The position numbers and the translations under genes are program-made. The notes below the pieces were generated by a model. It searched no databases. It was not told the DNA's origin and worked only from the letters and a program-made list of their open reading frames with translations. 64,000 bases of DNA from Entoloma clypeatum. Taxonomy: Eukaryota; Basidiomycota; Agaricomycetes; Agaricales; Entolomataceae. Below are positions 32,519-43,121 of this stretch, piece by piece. Every line of letters begins with the position of its first letter. The first letter of the stretch is position 1. The stretch spans positions 186,001-250,000 of the forward strand of contig OY751495.1 in NCBI GenBank assembly GCA_963565915.1, written 5' to 3'.

Positions 32519-34059
32519 GCTTGGCGTTCTTGTGATTGAGCTGACACCCTTTTGGCCGCTGCCAATCGATGCAGAGAGACTGACTGTTGGGATTGATGAG
32601 TTGTCCCCCCTTCTCGCGAGTGCATCTTGCTCGCTTACCGTCCCAGAAAGTTGGGGAGTCGCAAGTTTTGATGTCGTGGGGATGACGGCCTAAGCAAAGG
32701 GTGCAGGCGGAAAGGATGCGTGCGGATTTGTCGCCCTTGCGTGATGTGAGGTGATACGCGCGCGAGGGGGAAGCGGAGCGTGAGCGAGCCCTTCTGGCCC
32801 GATGATCGGGGGAGGAGGATCGTCCTCGGGAATGGGGGTGCATGTTGGAGCGACCTCGCTGATGGGTGTGGTAGGTGTTCGCCTAGAAAAAAGGGAGGAG
32901 GTCGTATATATAGGTCGGGGCACATGGGCGAGACACATGTCGGACCGGGAAGGGAATACACCATATAGGGGTGTGTCAGGACGGGGCGTGAAACATGTTG
33001 GACATGGGGTATGCATGTGTCAGGGGGGGACGTGCGTGAGACGTGTCAGGAAGGGTAAGGCATGAGGATCGCGCATGCATCAGGGAGGATGTCCGCAAGT
33101 CGTGTCATGGTGATGAGGGGTGGGACATGCAGGTCGCGCATGTGTCAGGGTGGAAGTAAATGATGGCCGCGTTGAAAGAAGCGTGTCGGCGGAAAAAACG
33201 AGTGGGGGGGGGGGGGGGAGGTGGGAATGTTGAGTCATGGAGGCGTGCATCGGTGGGGGGGGGTGGACACGTACCGTGGGTCTGTCATACCGTTCTGCCC
33301 GTAATCTGTCCTCAATTTCTTGAAAACGGCCCCTACTAAACTCTATGGGATTGAAGGCCTGGGATGTTCCGAGAGTGTCAAACCAGGCTTTCCGTACGGT
33401 GGCTTGGTACTCAATGAGGGCGCGATCAGATCTGTAGAGCCTGTGTGAACGCTCAATGTCCAATCCGGTGAAAAATTTTGCCATAGCGATGTAGTGCGAT
33501 GGGGGCCAATCTTCCTCCTTCATGGTGTTCACGAAAACCTTGGAGGCGTAGTTTACCTGGTCCCAGGTGAGTCGGGGCAGGCGTTTCGCGATGCCTTCGT
33601 GGTGGAAACTGGTCGGAGCTGGATGGAGTTAGCGTCGTCGCTGACGATGCCGAATGTGTCTTTGGTGGTGGAAGTGGTGGGCATGGCCGCTTCGAGACAC
33701 CCGTCTTGTGTGAAGTACCATAGTTCTACCCACTCCCGTTTGCGTAGCTTGGCGCGAGCGAAGTCCGATGGACTAACGGTTTCTCGGGGGGGAATAGGAA
33801 CGTCGTCGGGGAAGCTGATTTTGTGGTCTTGGGTAACGGGATCGGCTGCGGGGGTGTCTTGTCGCTGGGGGGTCCTGTTTGCTTGTTCTACAACCCACGC
33901 GAGGTGACGCAGCTGCCTGGTTGCGGTCCAGGCGATGCGGAGGCTCTCTATGATGGCGGCTGGAGCCACTCCGGCGTCGACTAGAAGCTGCCTTGACGGA
34001 GCGAAGGTCTCGCTCTCGAAGTCTGGCTCAATTTCGTTGAGTGGATCTGCCGGGTCCAT
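32439..34059 (-). CDS. DIRS A gag with intron and cysteine-rich C-terminus
   Basis: Begins at 34059 (MDPADPLNEIEPDFESETFA). One +1/-1 slip near 33560 separates ASRNACPDSP from LTWDQVNYASKVF; copy B shows that the two belong together. A candidate intron of 392 nt (33274-32883, GTACGT donor, TTTTTTCTAG acceptor) joins in phase 0 to an RS-rich basic region (RARRARSRSASPSR). This leads to a cysteine-rich domain: CTLCLGRHPHDIKTC, LCIDWQRPKGC and HECSGCGASNHGAQSC. The same donor is kept in copy B. The cysteine domain probably binds nucleic acid. Intron presence is inferred from phase and conserved donor. Confidence 0.65.
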
Positions 34060-34298
34060 CTATATATGGGAAAAAAGGAGTGACGAGGATGACTAGTCCT
34101 GAGGAATGAAGGGGGGAAAGAAAGAAAGCGTACGAAAGGAAAGTAAATGAAACGTCGAAAACGAGGCGAGGAGCTTATGAGCTCGCTCGCGAGAGGAGCA
34201 TGGATGCGGTGAGGACAGAGCCGATACCCGCATCCACGTGACGCTGCCAAAGAAAAAATTCAAACGCGCTCGTGCCTCGCTTGCTTGATACTCACTCC

Positions 34299-34498
34299 NN
34301 NNNNNNNNNNNNNNNNNNNNNNNNNNNNNNNNNNNNNNNNNNNNNNNNNNNNNNNNNNNNNNNNNNNNNNNNNNNNNNNNNNNNNNNNNNNNNNNNNNNN
34401 NNNNNNNNNNNNNNNNNNNNNNNNNNNNNNNNNNNNNNNNNNNNNNNNNNNNNNNNNNNNNNNNNNNNNNNNNNNNNNNNNNNNNNNNNNNNNNNNNN
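34299..34498. other. Assembly gap (200 N)
   Basis: Exactly 200 unknown bases between the terminal repeat of DIRS A and the WD40 gene. The size is likely a placeholder; the N-terminal part of the WD40 gene is hidden here. Confidence 0.99.
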
Positions 34499-36178
34499 TG
34501 GGACGCACGCAGTGGCGACGTTGTCGCTGGTCCGTTTGAGGGTCACACAAATTCCATCTGCTCCGTCGCATTCTCTCCCGATGGCACTCGCATCGTCTCT
34601 GGCTCATATGATCACACAATCCGAGTATGGGACGCGCGCAGTGGCGACATTGTTGCTGGTCCGTTTGAGGGTCACACAAACTCTGTCATGTCGGTCGCGT
34701 TCTCTCCCGATGGCACCCGCATCGCCTCTGGCTCATACGATCGCACAATCCGTGTATGGGACGCACACAAGGGCGACATTGTTGCTAGTCCCTTTGAGGG
34801 TCACACAAACTCAGTCATGTCGGTCGCGTTCTCTCCCGATGGCATCCGCATTGTCTCTGGCTCATACGATCACACAATCCGAGTATGGGACGCACGCAGC
34901 GGTGACGTTGTTGCTGGTCCATTCGAGGGTCACACAAATTCCGTCTGGTCGGTCGTGTACTCTCCCGATGGCACCCGCATCGTCTCTGGATCAGACGATC
35001 GCACGATCCACATATGGGACGCACGCAGTGGCGACGTTATTGTTGGTCCCTTTGAGGGTCACACAAACTCTGTCGTATCGGTCGCGTTCTCTCCCGATGG
35101 CACCCGCATCGTCTCTGGCTCATATGATCACACAATCCGAGTATGGGATGCGCACAGTGGCGACATTGTTGCTGGTCCGTTTGAGGATCACACAAATTCC
35201 GTCAGGTCGGTCGCGTTCTCTCCCGATGGCACCCGCATCGCCTCTGGCTCATACGATCGCACAATCCGTGTATGGGACGCACGCAAGGGCGACATTGTTG
35301 CTAGTCCCTTTGAGGGTCACACAAACTCTGTCATGTCGGTCGCGTTCTCTCCCGATGGCACCCGCATCGTGTCTGGCTCGTACGATCGCACGATCCGGGT
35401 ATGGGACGCAAGCAGTGGCGACATTGTTGCTGGTCCGTTCGAGGGCCACACAAATTCCGTCAGGTCGGTCGCATTCTCTCCCGATGGCATCCGCATCGTC
35501 TCTGGCTCATATGATCACACAATCCGAGTATGGGATGCGCACAGTGGCGACGTTGTTGCTGGTCCGTTTGAGGGTCACACGAATTCCGTCAGGTCGGTCG
35601 CGTTCTCTCCCGATGGTACCCGCATTGTCTCTGGCTCATACGATCACACGGTCCGTGTATGGGACGCACGCAGTGGCGACGTTGTCGCTGGTCCGTTTGA
35701 GGGTCACACACACTCTGTCCTGTCAGTCGCGTTCTCTCCCGATGGCACCCGCATCGTGTCTGGCTCGTACGATCACACAATCCGGGTATGGGACGCATGC
35801 AGTGGCGGCGTTGTTGCGGGTCCGTTTGAGGGTCACACATCTTCTGTCAGCTCGGTCGCATTCTCTCCCGATGGCACCCGCATCGTCTCTGGCTCGCATG
35901 ATTGCTCAATCCGTGAATTAACCCATGCAAACCACAATAACCCCGTCTTCCGTCACACACTCCATCCTCTTCTACACTTGGACCATTCCGTATTTAAGCA
36001 GGATGGATGGATAACTGTGGACAATTACCCATTCTTTTGGATATCACCTCTTTTTCGTCCCCATCTACCATTTCCAAACAATGCATTTGTTATTGGTTCC
36101 CAGGGAAGAACTTCCATTACCTACCCTCCTCACCTTAACGTCGGCACAATATGGCCTTCCTCTTTTTCCTTCACATAG
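34499..36178 (+). CDS. WD40-repeat protein, probably the C-terminal half of an NLR-like (NACHT-WD40) gene
   Basis: The frame is open from the gap. About eleven near-identical 43-residue WD40 units follow, with a 129-bp period: GHTNSVxSVAFSPDGTRIVS, then GSYDHTIRVWDARSGDVVAG. Differences cluster at few positions (the residue after TNSV, DHT/DRT, DARS/DAHK/DASS). After the last unit a C-terminal segment contains DGWITVDNYPFFWISP and NNAFVIG, a typical ending of Agaricomycete WD40 NLRs (DGWI...FW.PP...N..VIG). The missing N-terminus would carry NACHT or another effector domain. These proteins act in non-self recognition in fungi. The NLR identity is inferred from repeat type and tail. Confidence 0.75.
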   Translation, partial: WDARSGDVVAGPFEGHTNSICSVAFSPDGTRIVSGSYDHTIRVWDARSGDIVAGPFEGHTNSVMSVAFSPDGTRIASGSYDRTIRVWDAHKGDIVASPFEGHTNSVMSVAFSPDGIRIVSGSYDHTIRVWDARSGDVVAGPFEGHTNSVWSVVYSPDGTRIVSGSDDRTIHIWDARSGDVIVGPFEGHTNSVVSVAFSPDGTRIVSGSYDHTIRVWDAHSGDIVAGPFEDHTNSVRSVAFSPDGTRIASGSYDRTIRVWDARKGDIVASPFEGHTNSVMSVAFSPDGTRIVSGSYDRTIRVWDASSGDIVAGPFEGHTNSVRSVAFSPDGIRIVSGSYDHTIRVWDAHSGDVVAGPFEGHTNSVRSVAFSPDGTRIVSGSYDHTVRVWDARSGDVVAGPFEGHTHSVLSVAFSPDGTRIVSGSYDHTIRVWDACSGGVVAGPFEGHTSSVSSVAFSPDGTRIVSGSHDCSIRELTHANHNNPVFRHTLHPLLHLDHSVFKQDGWITVDNYPFFWISPLFRPHLPFPNNAFVIGSQGRTSITYPPHLNVGTIWPSSFSFT

Positions 36179-36646
36179 GTGATCTTTTATTGCTGTTTTC
36201 ATAAATAGAATATGGCCGTCGTCTAAATTCCGCAACTCTATTCGCTGAATTGCTGCAAACTCCTGGCTCGTACTATCATTAACCCAGTACTGCATCACTT
36301 ATATAGATGAACCTCAAGCTTTACCCGAATCCCATAATTCCTGCACCATTCGAAACCTATTATCTCTGCTTCAAGATGGTAGTAACGATCTTGGGGGGAT
36401 GTGCAGGAAAACAAGTGCTAGAGACGGAATATTGAGGGGTTCGAACTTACGAGGAGATGCATCACCTGTCACAATCGAGTCAACTCGCCATAAACTCAGG
36501 TATACACTCCTTTCTCGCTCCAAAACCTCATCAAGCTCGCCAGATCCTGCAGGCCACCTTCGCCGTGTGCCACCAGTGCATCCTCGCGCCCGAAAAGTAT
36601 AGAAGAGCCAGTGACATGTATACATACGGAGGAGTTGTAGGCTGAG
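36179..36646. other. No gene visible
   Basis: 3' flank of the WD40 gene; short frames on both strands (for example 36371-36673 minus) without recognisable content. Confidence 0.4.
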
Positions 36647-37172
36647 TAGGGCTCTGCTGAAAATTCCCACCAACTTTCCAACATGTTTATAAACATCCGC
36701 AATCTCGAGGACTTTTCAACAGCCCGTTTAAAACTGTTTATAAACCAATGGGTTTAAAACACCGTGAAAATAAAATAAAAACATATTTAAACAGGTGTTG
36801 AAAATTAAATTGATGTTTATAATTCAAATCGAGCCGAAAAACCGTCACCAATTCCAGTTCAAGTTGTCCAGCTTCTTTCCCTTCTCCACGACCTGTACCT
36901 TGGTCTCGGCAGGCTCAGTGCGCGTTTCCGCAACTAAGGCCTTCTCTGAGATGAGATCCCACAGGGTCATCGAACCTAGATCAATGGTATGACATCTTGA
37001 AGACGGGCTCGCAAAATGTTGGCAACGCCTCTGATGTTAGCCAAGCAGGTACTATTTTTCAACATTTTTCAACAACGGACTTTGGACCAACATTTTCAAC
37101 ATGGTTTATAAACTGTTTAAAACAACATTTATAAACAGGTATTTAAAACAACCGACTTTTCAGCAGAGCCTA
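36647..37172. mobile_element. hAT-like MITE with perfect 8-bp target duplication
   Basis: 526 bp, left end TAGGGCTCTGCTGAAAA, right end TTTTCAGCAGAGCCTA. It is flanked on both sides by AGGCTGAG (36639-36646 and 37173-37180). Subterminal TTTATAAAC/GTTTAAAAC words are abundant. It has no coding capacity. The 8-bp duplication and TAGGG-type ends point to the hAT superfamily. Confidence 0.85.
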
Positions 37173-37205
37173 AGGCTGAGGGACAAAAGACATCGTAAGA
37201 TCATA

Positions 37206-37693
37206 ACACAAGACAAAATGCAAACTTTGGCCTTTGCAAATGATAATGAGAAAGAGTTTGTGAAGGAATATTTTGTAAAAAAGACTTTGGCTGCAGAGTA
37301 GCACATATGAAATTTGAAATCTTTAAACTTTGGCATATGCAAAATGCATTTTGAAAACAATTTCCAAAATAATCATTTGGCAGAACACATGGCAAATGCA
37401 AAAGCAAAACATTTTTAATGCCCAAATGAAATGTGAAAAATAAAAATCTTCCATTACTTTCCCTTTCAACTTTTGTCCAGAGAAATATGTTTTTTCCCCT
37501 CAGCAAGATATCTTATTACTTAAATGCCAAATTCTTTTAGAATATGATAGCCAAATTCAAAATATTGCATTATTTTTGGGTGCAAGGAAAGGCTTTCTTT
37601 CTCTGCAGCCAAAGTCTTTTTTACAAAATATTTCTTCACAAACTCTTTCTTATTATTATTTGCAGAGGCCAAAGTTTGCATTTTGTCTTGTGT
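37206..37693. mobile_element. Foldback-type MITE with about 95-bp inverted ends
   Basis: Left end ACACAAGACAAAATGCAAAC (37206-about 37302) is matched almost base for base by the complement of about 37600-37693, including the GTAAAAAAGACTTTGGCTGC portion. The interior is AT-rich with GCAAATGC words. The target duplication is unclear. It lies only 25 bp from the preceding hAT MITE. Confidence 0.75.
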
Positions 37694-38244
37694 AAATGAA
37701 CGTCACACGCACATTTCCATTGGGGTTTGATCTCGTGAATGGAGGCAATGCGTCTTTGAATTCTACGCCCTTTGATTCGAAGATCTGGTAGGGTAGCAAG
37801 GCATCGTCAGTTTGGTGCTGACAAAAGAGAGGGCAACATGAGATGAGAAACTTGAATGAAACAAGGTGAGTGGTGGAGAGGTGGGGAGTGGCTAGGCAAG
37901 CTCGGAGCGAGGCTCGATGAGAGGAGGAAGCAGGCGCAACAGGTGCATATCAATAGCTGATGGTCTGTCTACAACATGCAGAATGTGCTATGTAGTCTAC
38001 ATCACATGAGCATGTGGAGTCGGGCCAGAGGCCCTACTCCAGTGGAAATCCCCAGCAATGTAATGGATGACAAGAAGAGACTGTCAAATACGGACCTCCT
38101 TCAACCTCAACAGCTGCTTTTCCTTTTGGATCCTCCAGATCCTCCTTCTCCCTACACACCAGCTCCAAGCTCGCCCTCGGAACCAGCTCCTCCTCCCGCC
38201 CCTCCCTCATCCTTCTTCTCATGCCCCCGTCTCCCCCTCCTCCC
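37694..38244. other. No gene clearly visible
   Basis: Unique sequence before Gypsy D. A short proline/serine-rich plus frame (38100-38240) has no recognisable domain. Confidence 0.4.
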
Positions 38245-38634
38245 TGTTACGGACTCTACGGTATGAGGACCACGTCATATCTTTTACCTATCGGCCCGAC
38301 TCGGCGCCCTCTTACGAACTCACTATGTCTAACCTCTACTTTCGCAACCTTCAATTCCCAGTCTGACTCATTACATTACTTCGTCATCCCCTTTAGTATA
38401 CTTCGCTCCCGCGCTGACTCGCTTTCCGCAGTCAGCTTACTCACTGTACATAGCCTTCCACAGTCGCCTTACTCATGCGCACTGCCTTCCGCAGTACTGA
38501 CTCATCCGCTACCGCCTATAGTCAGTACCTATATAAACCTCTTGTACTATAGTAGATTCCTTAGATTTGCTCTTCGCCTTTCCACTTTCCTGCATACTCT
38601 GCCCGAACCTTGGAACAGTTTGTTAAGCATAACA
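38245..38634 (+). repeat. Gypsy D 5' LTR (390 bp)
   Basis: TGTTACGGACTCTACGG to AAGCATAACA. It contains a TATATAAACC box near 38529, a plausible promoter. A diverged inverted copy lies at 27319-27719. Confidence 0.85.
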
Positions 38635-38736
38635 AGTTGCTAAATCTCGTTAGGTTCGCCCAGAGCGAAGAGAGCAACTACCAGACAAGTCAAGACGTCG
38701 CGCTTCTTTGAAGACTTCACCAGTAACCCATTCAGC

Positions 38737-39006
38737 ATGCCAGAAGCCCGACAGGAGGAGATAAGTCCTCGAGACAGTATCGATTTTACACTCATCCAGC
38801 AGTACATCGAATCGGAGATCCGTCACATCCTACAGCAGGTGCTTGACGAAGAACTAGACAACGACGAGCATCGCCCCCATGGCGAGATAGCAGAGAGCAT
38901 CCATCTTGCTCGGCAACACCAGATCGCGCGTTACAACGCCCGACAGAACGAACTCAAAAGTTTTCGTGTTCAAGAAGGACCTCAGACAGGTCGGATCACA
39001 GAGATC
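38737..39006 (+). pseudogene. gag: Gypsy D gag, N-terminal piece
   Basis: ATG at 38737 opens MPEARQEEISPRDSIDFTLI; a Glu/Gln-rich helical region follows until TGRITEI. Here the sequence passes into the B2 repeat of DIRS B at 39007. The continuation is at 58992, with the first few codons frame-shifted. Confidence 0.75.
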
Positions 39007-39191
39007 TGTGACTCTATCGTTATTGCGAGGGTAGAGTGACCGTGGTGAGATGACCACGGGGAGCATGTATTTATTGGAGTAGAGCTAGTGTTCAAATGTA
39101 CAAAGTGCGATACGAAAGAAATGGGCGACGCCCCGCCAGGGGCTCCGACTAGCCGCGATCTGAGAAACCATAGGGACGAGTTGAACAGCGC
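39007..39191 (-). repeat. DIRS B split direct repeat B2
   Basis: 185 bp, TGTGACTCTATCG to GTTGAACAGCGC on the plus strand; matches B1 (39443-39627) over its full length. Confidence 0.9.
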
Positions 39192-39303
39192 GGGTGGGCG
39201 GCAAAGGCACCGCTGTGGTGCGACTGTCCGGTGTCGTGCCAGTGGTGTCTCATTCGTGACTGTCCTAGGGACAAACAGATCTGATGAGGGAGTGGTGGGT
39301 GGG

Positions 39304-39442
39304 TTGAAAAATGGAGAGCCATGTCAGCTCTCTATGTGAGGGCATGGATGCGGCGAGGATGAAGGTGCTGATGCCGCATCCACGTGACGAGTCAGAGACA
39401 CAACTCAGTCTCGCTCGTGCCTCGCTCGGATGATTCTCACTC
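39304..39442 (-). repeat. DIRS B split direct repeat A2
   Basis: 139 bp, TTGAAAAATGGAGAGCC to GGATGATTCTCACTC; matches A1 (58853-58991). It contains a GGATGCGG...CCGCATCC hairpin. Confidence 0.9.
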
Positions 39443-39627
39443 TGTGACTCTATCGTTATTGCGAGGGTAGAGTGACCGTGGTGAGATGACCACGGGGAGC
39501 ATGTATTTATTGGAGTAGAGCTAGTGTTCAAATGTACAAAGTGCGATACGAAAGAAATGGGCGACGCCCCGCCAGGGGCTCCGACTAGCCGCGATCTGAG
39601 AAACCATAGGGACGAGTTGAACAGCGC
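39443..39627 (-). repeat. DIRS B split direct repeat B1
   Basis: 185 bp, abuts A2 without a gap; the B1/A2 junction is expected to represent the joined ends of a circular intermediate. Confidence 0.9.
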
Positions 39628-39706
39628 TCCCCTATGCCGATAGGAGCGGTGCAACGCGCGATGCGAAGCTCGTTCCCAAATATGTTAGTCGCGACGATTG
39701 GGTTGG

Positions 39707-41530
39707 TCAGTGCACCCTGCCTCGCTTGATGGGTGGAAGCGAGAGCTTGTTAAGTTCTCGAGAGAGGACGATGTCGTCCTGCATGTAAGGGGCCATTATT
39801 TCAGCATGAGCACGTAAGTATACTGTGAAGGCTTCGCTAGCCCATCTACCCTTGACCTTGAGAGCGTCGAAAGGGAGACCACGGAGGAGATACTCGAGGA
39901 CCGATCCGATGCGGATGCTGTGTCCTTGGAGCTGGGGGTGACCAGCCGCTTTGAGAGCTTTGTTGATGCGATCTAGGAAGGCCCTACGCATGAGGGAGAC
40001 ATGTTTACCCTTTTGTTTGCGGTATGCAAAAAGGGGGCAGTGCGCTGGTGTGTTGTTGATGCGAAAGTGATTTTCTATGGCACTGAGGGGGTCCGTTTCG
40101 CCGGTCTGTGTGGCCCAGTATACGTCCTCTCCGCATGGTGCTGTTTTCGTGCGGGGAAGTGGGAATACGTGGACCATGTTTCCTTGGCGATCTGAATGGG
40201 TGGTCACTGCTGCTCGGGTGATGTGGATGGTTGGATCAAATCCATCTTTGGTCTTGAGTGTGAATTCCCCGAGTCTGGCTGCACACCAGAACGTGGTGGT
40301 GAGGCAGGCGTATATCGCGGCGTCAAGAGGGGAGGTTAGCGTTAGAAGAGATTTAATTAGAATGATGTTCTCCGTTAGGAGGGGGGGACGTTGCGCCTTC
40401 TTCGAATCTGGTGGTGCTAGGATTGCGGCTGCCTTGATGATGGTGTTCATTGTCGGGCGATGTGCATTGAGCGGGAGCCCGTGGATGATGTGCCACACTC
40501 TCACCCCGGCAAGGTAGTTGGTGATGGTGGATGCGGCGTATGTGCCCGCGAGCATCGCTGCGAAGACTTCGAGGAGTTCACGCGGGGCAGGAGCTCAATC
40601 TTCCTCCGATATTCCTGCGAGATCACAGAAGGTGTGAAAGGTCGCGAGACCTGTTCCATAGGTCTCTACAGTGCTAGGTGCCCAGGCTTTGTGGAGCACG
40701 GTTTCGAGGTGTTCTACCATTGCCTGTGTGAGGGGAAGGGGGTTCTCATTTTCATTGAGGTTGTCGCGGGATTTCGACGGGCGCCACTTTCGTAGTCTAT
40801 CTCTGGCCTTGCATGGAGGTCTGAGGGGATGTGGGAAGACGTTGAATTGTTTGGTTTGGATGGGCAAAGTCGAGATCTGGTTGGTAGTTGGGGCTGTGTA
40901 TTGGACGGGGGTTGCGTCAGGTATTGAGGGGTCCAGACCCACGCTCGCTAGCGCGAGATTGAGTTTTGAGCTCCTCGAAAAGTTCGAGGGTTTCTCGATC
41001 GGTTTCGTCTGAAGGGTGTGCGAGAGGCTCACGTTCAAACCTGTTGGTATGCTTGGTACGATTTCGCCACCGTCGGTCCAGGCCGTCCTCCATCCCTGAT
41101 GTGGTGTTGATGTCGCAGATGAAAGGAGTGAGAGCTGGGGCGATGGGTATGGGTGGGAGGAGCAGATCGTCTGGGGGGTAAGTCCCTCTGGATGGGCCGT
41201 CTGCTGGGTTGAGGGCCGAAGGGACGTAACGGGTGTGGTATTTGACTCCCAGTTCTTCTTCCATGCCGTGAATTCGCTTGAAGACATCGTTGACCTCTTG
41301 GTTCCTGCTGCGACCTTTCCACCAACCTTCGACAACTCCCCGGTTGTCTCCGTAGAGTCGGATGTCCTTGGCATCTGAAAAGAGCCGTGTTGCAACAGTT
41401 GCGAGGAATTCAAAACCCACGGCCTCGGCCCAGGTGATGTCTCTGCCGCTTTCCTCCCAGCCCTGGACCAAGAGCCAAGCTCGCCAGTGTTGCCCGACAA
41501 CGATTCTGATTCCGGTGGAGGAGCTGGCAT
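39707..41530 (-). pseudogene. DIRS B tyrosine recombinase with one nonsense codon
   Basis: The core-binding domain shows LPLTQAMVEHLETVLHKAWA and TYGTGLATFHTFCDLAG. One TGA (about 40596) stands where copy A has an Arg codon (DRAPAPREL). The catalytic domain is otherwise complete: WCAARLGEFTL (first Arg), QGHSIRIGSVLEYLLRG (HxxR box) and SEAFTVYLRAHAEI (nucleophile Tyr), followed by a short tail. The frame overlaps the reverse transcriptase gene at 40917-41530. Only a single change would separate it from an intact enzyme frame. Confidence 0.85.
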
Positions 41531-43121
41531 CGGAGTAAGCTTGGATATCGATGATCTGTTGAGGGGGTGATATAACGCGGGGGGGTGGTGGGTTTAGGAG
41601 TTTGTTGGTCCACCACACGAGATCCTTGATTACTGATCGCGAGGGGGTTCGTGGCTTGAACGGCTCGTTGTAAAAATAGCGCATCATTGCCTCAAGGCCG
41701 GTGAGGTATGCGCGTCCCTGTGGGATGACATAAGTTGAGTGCATGAGTTTTCCATACAGTTTTAGAAGTTCATTTAATTGGTGTGTTCGGCTTGTGTTCC
41801 ATCTTTGGATGGCCTCAAGGTACTTGGCGCGTTTCCTGTCTGTTAGGGTTACGGTTTTGTTGCGGATGTCCCAGCGGAAGCCAATGAAGTCGTTTGAGGT
41901 TGCAAAAGGTAGGTCCTTGCTGAGTTGCCAAGGGATGCCAAGGGGGAAGGACACATCGTCGATGTCTTCCTGGGTGTAGGCGTGTGATTGATTGGTATCC
42001 CGTTGGGGAAAATTCCGTAAGGGGAATTTCATGTCCTCGTGCCATTCCTCGATCCGGTCATTGGGAAGTGTTGATCCAGTGAACCAGATTCTCCCCCTCT
42101 CGTGCTTTTCACCGCCCTGGTCTATGATGACCTGTCTGGTGATTTTTCTGAGTTTGTTGTAATTTTCAATCTGGTCGTGAGGAAGCCGAAAGAAGATGTG
42201 GTCGTCGACCCATTTGGCGATGGGGCCGATTCCTTTGGCACGCATGAGATCTGCCCCTGCATCGCCGATGATGCCGTGAATTCCTGCTGAGGATGCCAGT
42301 CCGAAGCAGCAGCACGTGTCTACTGCAAACTGATCGTCTTCCGTGGTCCTGACCACGAGGCCAGGCCATTGTTCGTGACAAATGGGGATGGTCCTGTATG
42401 CTTCGGCGACGTCCCTCACTGCTGCTTCAGTTTTGGGTGGGAGTGATGCTATGAGCGCGCACATTGTTGCGAAAGTGCCCCAGGTGCATGGGAACTGAGA
42501 TGAATCTATCTGTGAGTTCACCGATCGAACGGGTAGGGCATTTCGGGGGTGTGACAGGTTCTGTATGATCCTGAATTTGCCTTGTTGTCCCGGTTTGGGA
42601 ATGATGGAGATGGGGGCTGTCTGGAAAGGACCTATCTCGGCTTCGAGCTTTGATCTCGTGAAAGGTCCTATGTATCGGCCTTTGGCATACTCATTGGAGA
42701 CCATTGCATTGAAGATATCAAGATGTTCAAACGTGGATGCATTGTTTGGGGGGATGTAGGTTTGATATACTGGACTGATGCCAGCGTCGAAGCCATAAAC
42801 TAAATCGAACGGGATGGTAGGGTAGCGAGAGATTAGTCTGGATTCTACTAAATGATGATGCCAAGCCTGAGGTAAGTATGGGGTGCGTGCCTCATTTCTG
42901 CGTAGTGCTAGGCTGTGCGAGGGGGCAAGTTTGAGCTCCATGTGAGGAAGATCCACAGCCGGAGCATTCGTGCCTGACGGTGTGGTCAATGCGTTTGCAT
43001 CCTGATGTGCGTTGCCAGTCCATGCACAGGACCTGACTGCGTGGGTTGATGAGTTGGTTTCTATCATCTCTGGAACACCGGGCCGTCTTACCATCCCAGG
43101 TAAGAGTGGCGTTGCAGCCGG
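40917..43121 (-). pseudogene. DIRS B reverse transcriptase-RNase H, 5' part cut by Gypsy E
   Basis: The reverse transcriptase frame is intact from about 42950 to 40917. It shows GPFQTAPISIIPKPGQQGKF, AAVRDVAEAYRTIPI, AKWVDDHIFFRLP (catalytic VDD), IQAYSDASSSTGIRI, ITWAEAVGFEFLATVA and YGDNRGVVEGWWKGRSRNQE. Upstream lies the second half of the gag cysteine domain (C-x-D-WQ motif at about 43020), interrupted at 43121 by the Gypsy E LTR. The other half resumes at 57386. Confidence 0.85.

Larger units (their letters stand above)
29698..34297 (-). mobile_element. DIRS/Ngaro-type tyrosine-recombinase retroelement, copy A
   Basis: Minus-strand order: terminal A repeat (about 34297-34160), gag, zinc-finger region, reverse transcriptase with RNase H, tyrosine recombinase. 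The 3' part of the recombinase and the B repeats are replaced by LTR copy 2 at 29697. The 5' end coincides with the beginning of an assembly gap. It is the same family as copy B at 39007-58991. Confidence 0.85.

Noticed and set aside
34272..35921. 549-codon frame across the assembly gap, plus several minus-strand frames over the WD40 array
   Set aside because: Other-frame readings of the same 129-bp WD40 repeat; the gap contributes only unknown residues.
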